Source: Parapristionchus giblindavisi
Taxonomy: Eukaryota; Nematoda; Chromadorea; Rhabditida; Diplogasteridae
Direction of reading: 5' to 3'
Assembly (NCBI GenBank): GCA_943737045.1
Contig: CALSFV010000372.1
Location: 1-64,000, forward strand
DNA length: 64,000 nucleotides
The notes under the pieces are model-generated. The model saw nothing but the letters and a program-made list of their open reading frames with translations. It had not been told where the DNA came from and searched no databases. Shown here piece after piece: positions 1 through 14,096 of this stretch. The position numbers and the translations under genes were made by a program. Position 1 is the first letter of the stretch; each line of letters opens with the position of its first letter.

Positions 1-526
1 AGAAGGAGACGAAGAAGTAGGGGACGAAATGAGAGATGCAGAAATTAGTTGGAAGAGGAGAGGGAAAAAATGGAATGAGAGTCTTAAGCACGTTTCGAGA
101 GTGATCATTGAGAGAAAATGGAATTAAATATTTATGATGAAGAGACAGTGCAATTCTAAATTCATTGAAGAGTGGAACTTACTCAATGGCGATATGTCCA
201 TCGCATAACATGAATCTACCATGTAAGTACCCTCCCCCCCCCCTTCAACGTATGAGTCCCCAGTGAGATAAGTTTATTTTATATCTCGCTCGAACTTCAT
301 TAAGAATATGCCGAATCTGCCATTTTCAGATTATGCGTCAAGAAAAGTTCGTTTTTTAAACAAATCAATAACTAGGTCTAGCTGAATCTATGATGCGCTT
401 TATAACGTGAACTAAAGCACAGAAAGAAATCAATATTTCATTGCATCCAGCATCACAACAATGAATGTATGGGTGAGGATTATTGGAAATAAGAAAAAAA
501 ATCAATAAACAAATAAGCTACCGTAC
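1..526. other. Non-coding stretch, nothing firm
   Basis: AT-rich sequence with a C run near 231-243. It lies beyond the last exon I can place of the minus-strand gene at 527-5193, so it may be intron or the 3' end of that gene. I found no splice-bounded open frame that joins in phase. Confidence 0.5.
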
Positions 527-3500
527 CTCGGTAATGTGGCATTCCCTACGAGATTCAGCGCACCATCCGAACCCAGTTTGGTCTTGAGTGCAGACGAGAG
601 AAGTGAACCAAATGATGTGGCCTGCAATTGAATTCATAGAATAATAAAACTAATAATAAAATAATATTTATCCAGTCAATATGTCATAAGCAGAAGTTGC
701 ACAACAGGGCCAAAACAAAAACAGACCATACATGAAGAGTAGTAAATAATAATATCTGAAACTACGATAAATTGCCGCTCTGGACAAACTGTTCTGTAGA
801 CAAAAAGAAGCGTTAGGAGAGCTTCAAATAGGTATTAGAGAGATTCTTTCGGTTACACAGAATATTTGATATTTTAGACTGTATAAGACCAACATATAAG
901 ACTAACCTGTCCCTGTCAGTGCAACTAATCGATAATCAATAATCAATCAATAATGTTCATCCATGACTAACCCCTCCTTGTCCATCTCCTAGGAACAACT
1001 GTTCAAGTAGCGGTCGAGGTGATGTCGATGGTATGATCTCCTCATGTGATCCATGAAGTCGAATACCGTATCCCTCGGTATCCGCACGGGACGGTGGTGA
1101 AAGGGCACGAGGAGTGATGTCACCATCTCAACAGAAAATCGATATTTTGAAATGTGATCTTTCACAATATTGATTTAAGTTAGTTTTATAGTGAAAGCTT
1201 TGAAGATCTAGCATGAAGTAGACGTCGATTTTAATTCTCACACAGAAAATTTACTTATATTTATAATTTATTACTTTTCATTTTCATTTATAAGATATAT
1301 CTGTGAACAAACATCTGGAAAGGTAAGAAATTCAATTTCTGATGTTCTGTTCTAACAATAAACAGTCAATTTCTTAGAACAGAACGAATATTCTTTGTGA
1401 GTTGATCTTTGATCTCTGACTTTCCATAGCAATATCGTACCAGATATGACAGACGACGTCGTCGTTGATGAGGATTGTGTTGGAGGTGACAGTGATCCCA
1501 TAATACCATTCATGTATTGTCCGTTGTTATTGTGAACTGGATTGATCCATACTGCTGCAATGGATTATTGATTGAGTCATAATCAATAATAAATTTTTCA
1601 ATGTCGAATTCGCCCGATTTTACTTCTAACAGCATAATGTAACCCTCATTCAGTTGCTAAAAAAAGGCATATCTTAAAGACAACGTGGTGCAGTTGCATT
1701 CTGCCATTTCCTAAACGTCATCGTGTACACAAATGTACTCACTTCTCAATTTGACGACGGGTTCTCGTCGTTTGAGCGAACTCCGAAGGAGACCATTCGT
1801 CCATGCAAATACGATCGAAGTGAACTGGAAAAATTAGTAATCAATAAAAATAAATAATAAAAAGTACTATATCTAACAGTTGACAGAGCAAGTTACTCCT
1901 ATTGTTCTAGTCGGTCGAAGTAACTGAACAATCTCATGTCACTACAGATCCGGTGACCCACCGCTTAGTTGATCTAGATAGAGTGTTTAAATGTAAATGT
2001 AAAATGATCAAAGTAAATGAGGAACCACCTCTCCATACATCCCATCCTACTAATAGCAAAACAGAGACCAGAATCCAACATGTAAAAGCGAAGTATGAAA
2101 AACAAAGATTTTGCAATTTCAACAAACAAAATCGCTTTATAGGAAATCGATACTAGCATGATATTTGCTGTAGGGAGAAGCTATCTGTGCTAGCTACTAG
2201 CGAAGGTACTTTATGAAAGATTTTATCATTTATCGATCCGATTTGTTTAGCTACACGATCATGTTTTGTGATTTTAAAAGACCTTATCTAACAAACAAAC
2301 ATAGCATGTTTTGAACGTTTCTTAGACTTGAAACTACCGTTTCAAGTCTAAGAAACGATCAAAGATCAGAGATCAATAGCTCCTACCGTATCCGCATCAC
2401 ACGCGTAGAGTGTCTCGTTAGGTCGAACTCGATTCCATCCCACACGAACACATGAAGACTCCAACTGGAATGAGATACAGAGATCAAAGATCAAAGATTA
2501 GATCAATATTGATTATGACTTATTGTTAGGGATTATTGATCGATTATTGGAAACGAGAAAGCAAAACCTCATTTCTCATCGGGAAAAAAAGATTGCTCAA
2601 ATGATATTTGAACAGAAAAACAAAGAAAATGTGGGAAAATGACTTATTGCCTTGATTTTTGAACCGGAAATTCCCACACTACGTGAACTGGAAATTTCAT
2701 GATTATGTGCATTAAAATTTGATTCTGGATTCGCACTTGTTTTTCTCTATATAGCCTATTTTCAAACAGCTAAAGATAAATGAATTCATTATACGGTAAA
2801 ATTGGGTTGCATGCGCATTAAAGCTAAAATAAAATAAAATAATAAATCAATAATTGTGCATAATGGTGGGTTTCGGTCGCTACGTCAGATGAACAATGTG
2901 CACGACAATTTCATTTGATATATAAATAAATAAATTAGACAAACAATCATCTCTGATTCATTCCTTTCTTCTTCTTCCATAATCGACGATGAATCTGTAG
3001 TAGATGTAGATGGACGGGAACCATCTTCAATCGAAGAGGGACAACGTACTGTAAGATACGGTATTGCTATTATTGAAAACTGATCCGCTCATAATGCGAT
3101 GGACCTCCAATCGAGGTCCTCCATCAACCTATTATAATTACATATCTGTTCTCTCTCTTATTTCTTATGATGGAAAGAAATAAAGAGCAAAGAATTATTA
3201 AGGCTTAAAATAAATCACCAACGCTGAACTTGAAAAAACATCGTATTCGTATTCACTATACTGCCTAGGGTAAATTTTCGAGCAAACGGGCCAAAATTAG
3301 GCGAGATAATAATAATATTAATCTAATTATTATTGAAATAAACCTTTAGGAGGCGTGGCCACGATGAAGAAGACTGATGAGGATGAAGGAGCAAAGTGAG
3401 AGGATGTGGAGAGGAATCGCCAATCTGATGATGATATCGACTGAAAGAAATTGATAATTGATCCATTAGTATTGTAACTCTACAACATTCATAGATCAAA

Positions 3501-5193
3501 CATCAAGATCAAGATCATATGTATAGTTAGTTAGTATAGTATAGTTCACAAATGACAGAGATCAAAGATCAACTCCTATCTAATCAAACATGGTCTAGCT
3601 CACAAAATACAGGTAGATCAAAGATCAAAGATCAACTCGTACCTCATCAGGCATGGCCACAACCTCCATGAGTTCACTTCGATATATGGGAGTTGATATG
3701 GACGGAAAGATGTCCATATCCCCATCTGATGATGATCGTCTACAAATAGATAGTAAATATTATTCAAATCAATGGTGTTATTAGATATACAAAGCATGCA
3801 CATTATCATTTTCCTTATCATTATAATATACATTTTCTTTTTATCAGCACGCATTTCACTATTTATTTCATGAATACGTATATAGAGACTGCTAATGTAA
3901 TCGATAAGTCATCGACAAGTGCTCGATAACATAAGAGAGTGAAACGCGATTTCAACAGGCTACCAACTTGAGACAAATGTCTCATTGTCAGTATCACACA
4001 GCCAATACACACTTTTTTTCTTTTTTAAAATAATACTTTTTTTCAAAAAATCCTATCTATTGTTGAGGCCCAACCCACAAATAGCGGTTCCGTAGTCTAG
4101 AACAGAGGACCGAAACATCGGACCGTAGACTATGACTTATTGTTAATCTCTCATCTTACGTTTTCCCTTTCTCTTTGACACAACGACCAACCATTCTTTT
4201 TCTTTCTTCATAATTTCCTCACCTCTGTCTACATACATTTCATCACTCAATCATTTCATCTCTTCTCTCTGTCAGTGTCACTGACATTGTCATTCAATAA
4301 ATAGTCTCCACTTTTACTCATGACTGACAATTCTCTTTTCCTCCTCTTCTCTTCTCTCTCGAGCCTCCACTAATATATTCCATCACGCTCTTTCCGACCA
4401 TTTCCACTCCCTTCCAAAATACACCATTATATTGCACTCTTATACTTATATATAAAATCAATAAATAAGCCGGTCAATCAATATTGCACAATCAATCGAC
4501 ATTTGCATGTCGCTCAACATTACCGTACCTAGTCAGGAATGGCTCGGACGCGACGCGAGCCAGCGATCCGTTGGTAGTCTCTGCGCCCCATGAAGAGAAA
4601 CCGACGCCGAGTAGACGGGTACTGTAATGAATACTGTAATTAAGGGTACGGTAATCGCCATGATCACAGTAATCAATACAATGAGCGATCCAAAGACTTC
4701 ATAAGCGACCAATTTGCTTGATAAACCACCACATCAATTTTCTCACCTAGCACCCACATCCCCATTATTCACCATAGCAATGTTTGAGAGTCTAGTACAA
4801 TTATATTCAATCGCTTATTCACATTATTCCTCTCGGGCGTAGATGAAATATAAATATGTAGAATATGTAGATGACTCTCAAACATATTACCATTGATTCT
4901 TTTTCACTCACTTTATAGGTACTACGGAAACACAGAACCAACTGGTGAGTTAGTGGAGTTATCACTTCAACTTATCGTTCAAAACCTAAGACCCCTATAC
5001 GCAAACTAATAAATAATCTAACGATGTTACAACTCATTTTCGTGAGTAAATCGATAATTCAATCAATACAGCATAGTATATCAATCAATCAATAATTGGA
5101 TGAACATACAGTCTGTGTGCAGCCGGTCGACACACGATCATCTTATGATACGAATTGGGATTGGTGAAGAAGGCGGTGAGGGCGGTGTGTAAT
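527..5193 (-). CDS. Unrecognised Ser/Thr-rich protein, partial, nine exons
   Basis: Nine minus-strand exons join in consistent phase with GT-AG introns: 5193-5110, 4621-4529, 3739-3643, 3440-3344, 3048-2945, 1824-1743, 1536-1441, 1126-972 and 621-527. The joined product is about 300 residues. It begins with a hydrophobic stretch (LHTALTAFFTNPNSYHKM), continues through acidic and Ser/Thr-rich linkers (STSTTDSSSIMEEEE, PPTQSSSTTTSSVIS), and ends in SFGSLLSSALKTKLGSDG. Neither a start nor a stop codon was identified, so it is internal to a longer gene running off one or both sides. I do not recognise the family. The low-complexity linkers suggest a large scaffold or regulatory protein; that is inference. 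Donors are often GTACGGT, as elsewhere in the window. The gene lies downstream of WDR3 on the same strand. Confidence 0.6.
2316..2357. repeat. Perfect 19-bp hairpin
   Basis: A perfect inverted repeat, 19-bp stem CGTTTCTTAGACTTGAAAC with a 4-nt TACC loop, lies in an intron of the unrecognised minus-strand gene. I see no terminal motif or target duplication around it. It is shorter than a normal miRNA precursor stem. Confidence 0.85.
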
Positions 5194-5426
5194 CTGCAAT
5201 TATTGATTTATTGATTGATTGGAAGATTTTATAACTTCATGCTGCATAGAAAGACTTGGTGAAGATTGGAAAGGAGAATGATGCCAAATGCTTTATCGCG
5301 CCCAAAAATATTTAGCGAAACACAATTTCCATTCTCCACAAAGCATTCTTTAAAAATCAATAAATGAAATAATCAATCGATATACAATATCAACCGTACC
5401 TTCTCCTTCGCACACTCTCAGTATAC

Positions 5427-6423
5427 GATGAGAGCAGCGACCACGCGAACACAAACATTACGGCGGTTTAGAGCATCTGAAAAGAAAAAAAATATTAATT
5501 AAGTTGAAAAATTCGATAATTCATAAAAATAGCTATTGACCACATCTATAGCCTCACTATCCCATAATTGAGCAAAAGAAGGATAATCCAAAATCAGTGA
5601 GAGAATGGCAATATTTTACTCATACGTGGGGGTACAGAGAACTCGATTCTACAGAGGGCACTCGATCAGAAAATCGTTTAAAAAACGTTAATTTCATATG
5701 CATTCAGTAGTCAGGGGATAATCGATTGAGGTAATGAGGGAAAGACCTGCAGCATTGTCAATACTATCTATCGGCTGAATTATTGTAAACTTTGAAACCA
5801 CAAAGTGACGGGAATCTCTTTCTCTTCATCACTCAATCATCTCTCCTTTCCAGGAAACAACATAAATAGTGTGGGAAATGAAATGACCCAAGGTTAAGCT
5901 ATTGCTTAAAGTCCCCTTAAGACTGCACGCTCCCACGAGATTCAAAGCGAACCCCTTCCTTCACCCATAATACCCAATCAGGAATGGGGAACGATGCTCT
6001 TATAAACGAGATAATAATGTCAGTTGTGACGTAACAGATAGCACAGGACTTTAACCATCATAGGAGCACAGCTTTCCCTAACACAGGGAGAGCGGTCATT
6101 GAAAACTTGGCAATGTGCAAAATGTCTCCTATGAGCGGTCTATAACAGGGGTAGGGGCAAATATATCTATATCATTTAATAGCACTCCATCTCTGCCCTT
6201 TCTTCTGCCATTTCTGTTTATACAGCAGAACAATACACAGAAAATCATGCATGCGACTTTGCTCAAAGGTTGTAAATTGAACACAACTCATACCAAAGTC
6301 AGCACTTTACACGAATATAAAGTAAAAGAATGAAAGAGAAACGTCATAATAAACTGAAAACTACTCACACATTTCGAGTAGAGGCCCCATGACCGCAGAG
6401 ATTCGCCCAAACTTCGGCTATTC
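5427..6423 (-). CDS. Possible upstream exons of the 527-5193 gene
   Basis: Two short minus-strand segments look like exons: 6423-6369 (acceptor TTTCCAG, donor GTGAGT) reads IAEVWANLCGHGASTRN, and 5476-5427 (acceptor TTTTCAG, donor GTATAC) reads ALNRRNVCVRVVAALI. They do not join in phase to each other or to the 5193 exon, so an exon is missing or one call is wrong. Both sequences look protein-like and lie upstream of the phase-consistent chain, so they are reported as candidates only. Confidence 0.3.
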
Positions 6424-7140
6424 CTGGAAACATAGACGTTTAAGTCTTAAAAGCTAAGGATCGGTGTACCTAAAGGATCTAAGTAAGACTAAGACTTACC
6501 GCACAATCATGATTTAGTAGTTAGTGTTCTTTAGAAGTATTATAAAAGAAAGGCGTCGCGAGACTCAGAGAGAGGGAAAGACTCCCCTTTTTCACTTTCT
6601 CTCCCCTCCCCCTAGATAGCTCGAGGCATGGAGAAAGCGTCGTCTCTCTCACTTCCACACACTCTCTCGCCCTCACTCTCTCACTTCCCCATACTCTCTC
6701 GCTCTCACTCTGTCTCTCTGGCTGTCTCTTATTTTGGTTTCTTCTCTATCTCTCTAGTCTGTCTCTTCTTCCATTTCTCTTTCATTGGGTACGACCAAGT
6801 ATCGCTCTTTTCCGGATGGACGAACAAAAAGACATGGCATACCACTCCCTATCCCTCTCTATCTGCATTTCCCTCTTCTTATCGTCTATTCATAGACTAT
6901 CAAAGTATCCTTACAAGGTTTCTCTCAACCAATTCATTACCATTCCGTCTATCTTCTGTATAATCTTTCATACTTCATTCAAATTCACGATAACAACAAT
7001 GTAACAATTGAAACATAAACAACAAACAAATCAGGTAGAATAACAAGTTCATGAGAATTAACATCATAATTAAAAGTGACTGATCAGAGTATTAATTGAT
7101 AGTGAGGGGACATATCGATTGATTATCGATTGGTAGATCA
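6424..7140. other. Intergenic, CT-rich tract
   Basis: Between the WDR3 stop and the next candidate exon. A pyrimidine-rich stretch at about 6590-6800 (many CTCTCT) gives an uninterrupted but low-complexity frame on the plus strand; I do not treat it as a gene. The region probably holds the WDR3 3' UTR and the 5' end of the downstream minus-strand gene. Confidence 0.5.
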
Positions 7141-10100
7141 TCAACCAAGAGTCTTCAGGATTGCCTTACGTTGTTTGCCCTTTCTCTTCTTGGCCTTCTT
7201 AGGATCCAAAATAGCTGATTCGTCAAATAGATGCACCTAATTGTAAATGAATGAATGAGTCAGAGATCAAAGACTAAAGATCAGAGATAAAATATCAAAA
7301 GAACAAAGATTGCGTTAATACCTCCTGTTGCTCTTCATACTCCAATTGTAGCAATTTCAATGCAGCCAAGTTCACTCCATATGTATTCTGAATCGATTAA
7401 TCGACAGTAAATCAATCAATAAATCGATAATTCACCCACCCTGACATCTTCAATGCTGGCAGGCATCTGCTTCCTTAACGTGTCCACGATGGGCAGCATT
7501 GCGTGCGAGTTCGTCACGTGCGTATGATGGATCCTGAACGGAATATATCAATTGGATTACGGTAGATCAGTGGACTCATATCATGGCTATTCATTGAATT
7601 GAGATCGCTCCTAACTGATCTCATCGAATCATTGAAGAATCATAATTAACAAGATCACGAAACATGAATCAACAATTTGGAATGGGATGGTGGTAAAGTT
7701 CAGCAAACCGAAGTTATATTGATGGGTTTACAGTGAAGAATAAAACTTGACATGTCAATGTAACCAGGCCAGCTTTCCAACACAGACATACAATACGTAT
7801 TCCGCATCATCAACCTCTCATTCATAGTATGAATTGAGTACCTCAAGAGATAGAGTGCCACCCTACTCGATAGCTCCAACTTGTAGCGTTTAGTGACGGC
7901 GAATGAGAATGCCTCGAGTAGATCAGGGACGAATCCGAATGGGACCATGACGAGAGCACGCTCGAGGTTACTGTAATAGCATCAATTGTGTTGTTATAAT
8001 TCAATTAAACTATGTATCTCTCATGTTTTCCTGGCTGAAAAAAAAGGAAAAAAAACGTTATTCAAGTGTAGAAAAAACTGATAAAATCAAGAAAATTGAA
8101 GGCATAATAAATAAATTAAAGTAAATAAATAAATATCTCAGGAGTGGCCCCCATGCACATCAGAGCCTACTCTTGATAAATGTGATTAAACTGTAACTGT
8201 AAAAACTGTAAATAAATATCTTACCTTGGTTGTACTCGACTGACGACATCGACGAGGAAATGATTGAATGATTTACTGCCGAGAGCACGAATGAGGGGAT
8301 GGGGCTTGTACTGAACATTACGTCATTAATTATATTAATTAATTAAATATTATAAAATCAATTGATTTAAATAAATAAATAAACAAATAAATAAATAAAA
8401 TAAAGCAAACATCATCATCTTGCTCCGCCGCTCGCTCCTTTCGTACAATCTCCACCGCCTCACAGATCTGCTCCGTCTACAACACAATCGTTGTATTTAT
8501 GTATATTATATATGAATTATTATTTTAAAATATTAATATTATTATTATTCTACGTTTCAATCACATAACTTGTTCACTGTACGAAAGGAATTACTTTCAC
8601 CAAAGCATGATCTCATTTCAACTATGAGATTTTGTTTCTTCCTATCTCTGTTGATTCCAAGTTTCAAACACCACACGTAACTTGATTACAATTAACTCCA
8701 ATAATGGGAATTCTTCTCTCATCAATAGAAAACTCCAATAATTTTTACAATGAGTCACTGGGGGCCGAAACACTGGATAGTTTTAGATTTATCATAGTCT
8801 TTTTTTCATAAATTTTCTAGCAAAACCTAATCTCTCCCTTTCTTTGTTTCTATCTAATTCATTCCCATATTACTCGTTGAGTGCACCTTTTTGAAAATCA
8901 TTAAGTGAAAAACAGGTATAACCGTCTTATCTACAAGATCTATATATCCCTTCATATCTGATCTATACCACCAAACTAAAGACCATGGAATCTCGATTGT
9001 AAACACTAATACCACAACTAATCAACCAATAAATCAATCAACCAATCAAATAAATCAGTAAACCAATCAATAAATCGATAATCCCTCACCGATGCAATAC
9101 TCTGTTTGTTCTTGGCAGCAGCCATGGTTGCCACAGCACTCTCCACTCCCTCCTCTCCTGTCTCGATTCGTGTCTCACCCGCAACAACGTCATCCTCGTC
9201 GAGGAACTTGGCCTGTAATCACCAAAATCAGAGTTGCTATTATCATGGCTCGAACAGTTATTAACATTATTATCAATATTAATATTAATTTACAGCATAT
9301 TATTAATTTAATAAATATCTTTTCCGCTTTGCCAAGTCAATGTGTAAACGATCGACGAACGCACAATATTAAACTGATATAAGCCATCAGTGAAACCAGA
9401 AAGAGCGGGGTTTAACAAGGTATGATTTAAAGTCATGGCATGGTACAAAATCTTTTGTACTACAAATAAGACATATGACCAAACTAACATCAAATTGTTC
9501 TTCTCTCTCCATTTCTTCTTCCTCCTCCAATACAATAATCTCTTCCGTCAGTTCCCAACAACGAATCGATTTGTCGTGAGACGCCGATAACTGCAATGGA
9601 TTTTAATTCAATCGATATTCAAATAACACAAAAAAGGAGGGGGAACCTTTGTCAATACATTTTCTTTTACATTTTACATTTAAGGTCGAAATTTCCTTTG
9701 GCATGAATCAACATTAATTGTGGCAACTCCACCAAATTTATGAACCTCTTTGTATTCCGCATGCCTCGAATTCAGCCATACCATGTATTACCTAGAGTAA
9801 GCTACGCATACAGTATGCTATCGATATACCCTCTACCGTAATCCCTCCTTACCATAACGTTTCCATCATTGGTCTGCGCGAGCGCTCTCACTTCTGCCGT
9901 GTGATGGGCGAGTACTTGGACACGTTCTCGCTTCACCGCGTCCCATTGTTTCACCTGGTAATCAAGCATAATTATTATAAATACAAATATTAATAATACA
10001 ATTATTAGTATAAATACTATGAAAATGATTATCATTTCTCATTGCTATTATCTTTTTTTCAAGAGCACCAAATTTCTGTAACGAATTCGTCAGAAAAGTT

Positions 10101-13100
10101 GGATTTTCCTTTGCATGGCATCCTGTAAGCGTCATGCATGTACAGCAAAGCTCTGGCGAATGGTTGCCTAAGTACGCTGCCAAAACCCGTTGATTGCGCG
10201 TTCCAACCCATACAAATATGTCAAAATTCTTAGCTGTTATAATTAATCATACATAAATGACTTAAATATCTATCTATGCATATCACATCTTCTTATTATA
10301 TTTGATAGAATAAATAAATAAATAAATATATAAATAAATAAATCTACCTTTCCGTCCTTGCCAGCTGACCACACGAGCATTTCATCCGATGGAGAAAACA
10401 TCACACATGATACACTGCAAAGAATTTAAATCATATTATTAAATCATTCAGGTTGTGTCATGTATAACCACTCAACCATACGTGGGCAGCCATTGTCGCT
10501 GGAAATTGAAATCGGGTGGGTCGGATGCCAAAATCGGATGGGACATAGCCAAATTGAGCGACTTCCTGCTTACTTTTTTCTTCATTTTGAGTGAATTTTG
10601 GCTAAATCGGGTGGGTTGGGATCTAAAATCGGGTGGGTCTTGCCGCTAGCGACAATGCCGTCCATGTATGCACTCAACCATAATCCCCCTATCAAAAGTC
10701 AACTATTATAAATCGTGCTAGGGGTTCTTTATGGACGGAGCGTAAACACAAGATTATTATTATTATTATCATTATCAAGTAGTAACGTAGTACTAACGGT
10801 TCATCATGAGCATGGAAGCTCTTATGACAATCACCAAAGTCCAATCCCCATATCTTGATCGTCTTATCCGCACTACCACTCACTGCCAACTTCGAATCCT
10901 GTAATGCACACAAAAACATTACAGATCATTGAACATTAGGGGTATCCATCAATTAGATAAGAACATTTATCAAGTCTCACTGTAGCAACAATAACAATAA
11001 GACGCAATCAAAATGTAAACAATTTGAAACATGGAACCAACTCGAATATATGTATAATCAATAAAGATCATAAATCACATTATGTTTTGTTTAATAAATA
11101 ATAAATCAATAATTGCCACATACCGGAGACACGGTAACACAAGTCACTGGTAGCGAGTGACCGTAGAGTGAGAGGAAGAACTTGAGTGTGTCCATGAAAT
11201 AGACGGAAACGGTAGAATTGAGCAGACCAACCTGGTAACGATATGATTAGGATTACTGTAGTTTTTATCTTTGATCTCTTACAAGGAGGAACTTGGAATC
11301 AGGTGAAACAGCGACGCAGAGTGCCTCATCTGGAGTAGAGAGAACACGCGATTCACGAATCGTTAGACGCTTCCTGTTCATCAATACAATGATGCATTAT
11401 TGAAGCACAGTCATACATTTTCGGTACCCTCACAGAAATATTTTTATATAGTAGGTCGATTTAGAAATATCGTTATTTTTCGCTTAAATTGTAATCTTTC
11501 ATATAGAAAATGAGCTTTATATAGTGGATCGACCATGGAAAATAAGCCGTATATAGTGGGTCAATCCTCACACTGTGAGGGAATGAAAATGTATGAGCAC
11601 AGTCTAAGTCTACAACAGGGCTGGGATTTCCGTTTTTCCGTTTTTTCCGAATTTTCCGATTTTCCGACATTTTTGGGAAAATTTTGATTTTCCGATTTTC
11701 CGAATTTTTTTCGGAAAATTCGGAAAATTTCTGATAACTAAAAGTGATTGAATAAGATATTTTTCTCATGAAAATATACATCTAAAAAATCAGTAATAAT
11801 TTTTGTTCATTACGATTGTTTTGTAAATATGTTGACCAAAGTATACTGTAGTCGAAATTACCATCAATCCTGGTAGGTGGCAACTCTTTCCCAACCAGAT
11901 TCCTACTCCTTGACCAAATGGTATTACGAAATCAGCTGTGTTTTCTTCCCTATTCGCTCTCTCCTTTCTCAGTATCATTGCTCTTCTCCTGTACCTGTCG
12001 AGGCATAAGATATTCAGTTCTGCTAAGAACATTCTCTCTCGACCATGATAATACTAAACAGTTACTCATTTCCAACATTAACACCTACAAAACGGACCAA
12101 AACAGACTCAATAGTTCCAAAGATGACGTTTTTTTCTATTTTGAGTTTCAAAATAAACATGTTGCTAATAATATCGTTTTTAATATTTCCAGAACAATAA
12201 CAACTTTTAAAAATATTTTCCGAAAATTTTCCGAATTTTCCGAAAATATTTTCAGAAATTTCCGATTTTCCGAAAATATTTTTTCCAAGCATCCCTGGTC
12301 TACAATCTATTATTAGAGGTAGAAGTTACCCTTTCTAATGCCCTCATCTAAACATGGATCCAACTGGTTATCATCCTATCAACCAATTTTTTAAATTTAT
12401 TCATTTATTTTATTTTATTTTTTTTAAATTTCCCATATTAATTATTTATTTTATTCATTAATTTAAAATTCCCTACAACAACTCACTTTGCTCCCTCATC
12501 CACTAGTTGATATCCCCAGAACTTGACCGTCTTGTCCGCGGAGCAAGTCAGGAAACCCTGAATGGGGGATAAATGGTTAGCCAATTGAATCACCAGTTAA
12601 CCAACCAATTAACCAATCCCGTAGGGACTGGAAACCCATTAACCAATCCCGATACTCACCTTCTTATCGGGCAGAGGTACAATCTGCCAGATGGCTCCTT
12701 CATGCGCATCTCTCTTCACCTCTAGACACTCGGCTGATCCGAGGGCGAACAGGAACAGACTGCCAGTCTATAAGAGATCAAAGATCAGACTATAAACAAC
12801 AAATAGATCAAAGATAAGACTACAAACTACAGACAGATCAAAGATCAAAACTACAAAGATATAGCAGACCTTGGTAGCAGCAATGACATGATTGTCTCCA
12901 GTGGCAAAGGAGACCGCCGTCACATCGGCCATACCAATCTCTTTGAGAGTATTCACTGGACTCAGTGAGTGCATGTTCCAGATGATCACCTCAAAGATCA
13001 AAGATCAAACTACAAAAATTAAATGGCAAAAAAGGTTTCTATTATGAGAATGAAAAATAAAGCAAAACATTGCACTAAATAAATGAATTATTCATAAGGT

Positions 13101-14060
13101 ACTAGATATTTGTAAAAAAATAAAGTTAGACTTGAGTTTCGCTTATAAAGTAGTTCATGGACTAGTTAGTATAGACAATCCCACCTTTCTTTTATCTTCA
13201 CCCTCTAGAATTTCCCGTAGACACAATTATATTCTTCGTAAACACCCTTGTAGATCCACTCGTTTCTCTCATTTCTTTTCAAACCGTATTGTAAACATTT
13301 GGAACTCTCTTCCCAATAGCTCGATTATATGTCCTAATCCAAAATCGTTTAGTAATTCTATTAAATCAATTATATGTAGCTCTTCTTAACTTTTTCGATG
13401 TCCACTACTATACTTATGCTGCCCCGTTGTGGCATAGTAAATTATGTATCCAACCATTTTTCTTGTTTGTGTCTTATGTATTGTTCATTATATACCAGCA
13501 TAATAAAGATATTAAAACTATATAATGTATAAATCAATTTAAAAAATGAATGAATACCTGATCGCCTCCACCCGACGCATAGGCTGCATTCGATCCAGAG
13601 ACCGCGAGTGATCGTACGTCCTCACGATGACCCAACTGTACAAGATCGAATAATCAATAAGCATACGATAAATCGAATTCTGATTACAGTATACCTTATC
13701 GAGATCGGTGACTCGCTCAGCTCTCGTCTCATTCGACTCGAAGTCTACCGTAATCAGCACCTGCTGAACCGTGTTCGACTTGCACAGAACAAATGCCTGA
13801 ACCAATCAATCAATCAGTTACTTCGATCGATAACTACAGTATCCCCACAGTACCGTATACGTATATTTGCTGTCCTTGGCTGCCTTCTCGACTTCATTCT
13901 CTTTGTTCGTGTTCTTCTTGTCCATATCATTTGTTCCCTCGCCCTTGGCCAGCTCTTCTTCTGCATTATCATCCTCGATATCAGCTCGGCTACTGGCCAC
14001 TGGCCCGCCAGCGGCCGCTACCGGCGCAAAGTCTGCCCATTTCACCTTAATAACAACAAC

Positions 14061-14096
<36 letters not shown>

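Noticed and set aside
3344..3440. Alternative His-rich reading of this exon (YHHQIGDSSPHPL)
   Set aside because: Only the frame reading SSSDWRFLSTSS joins both neighbours in phase.
6628..6963. 111-codon plus-strand frame
   Set aside because: Ser/Leu/Pro-rich product of a pyrimidine tract, no splice-consistent partners.
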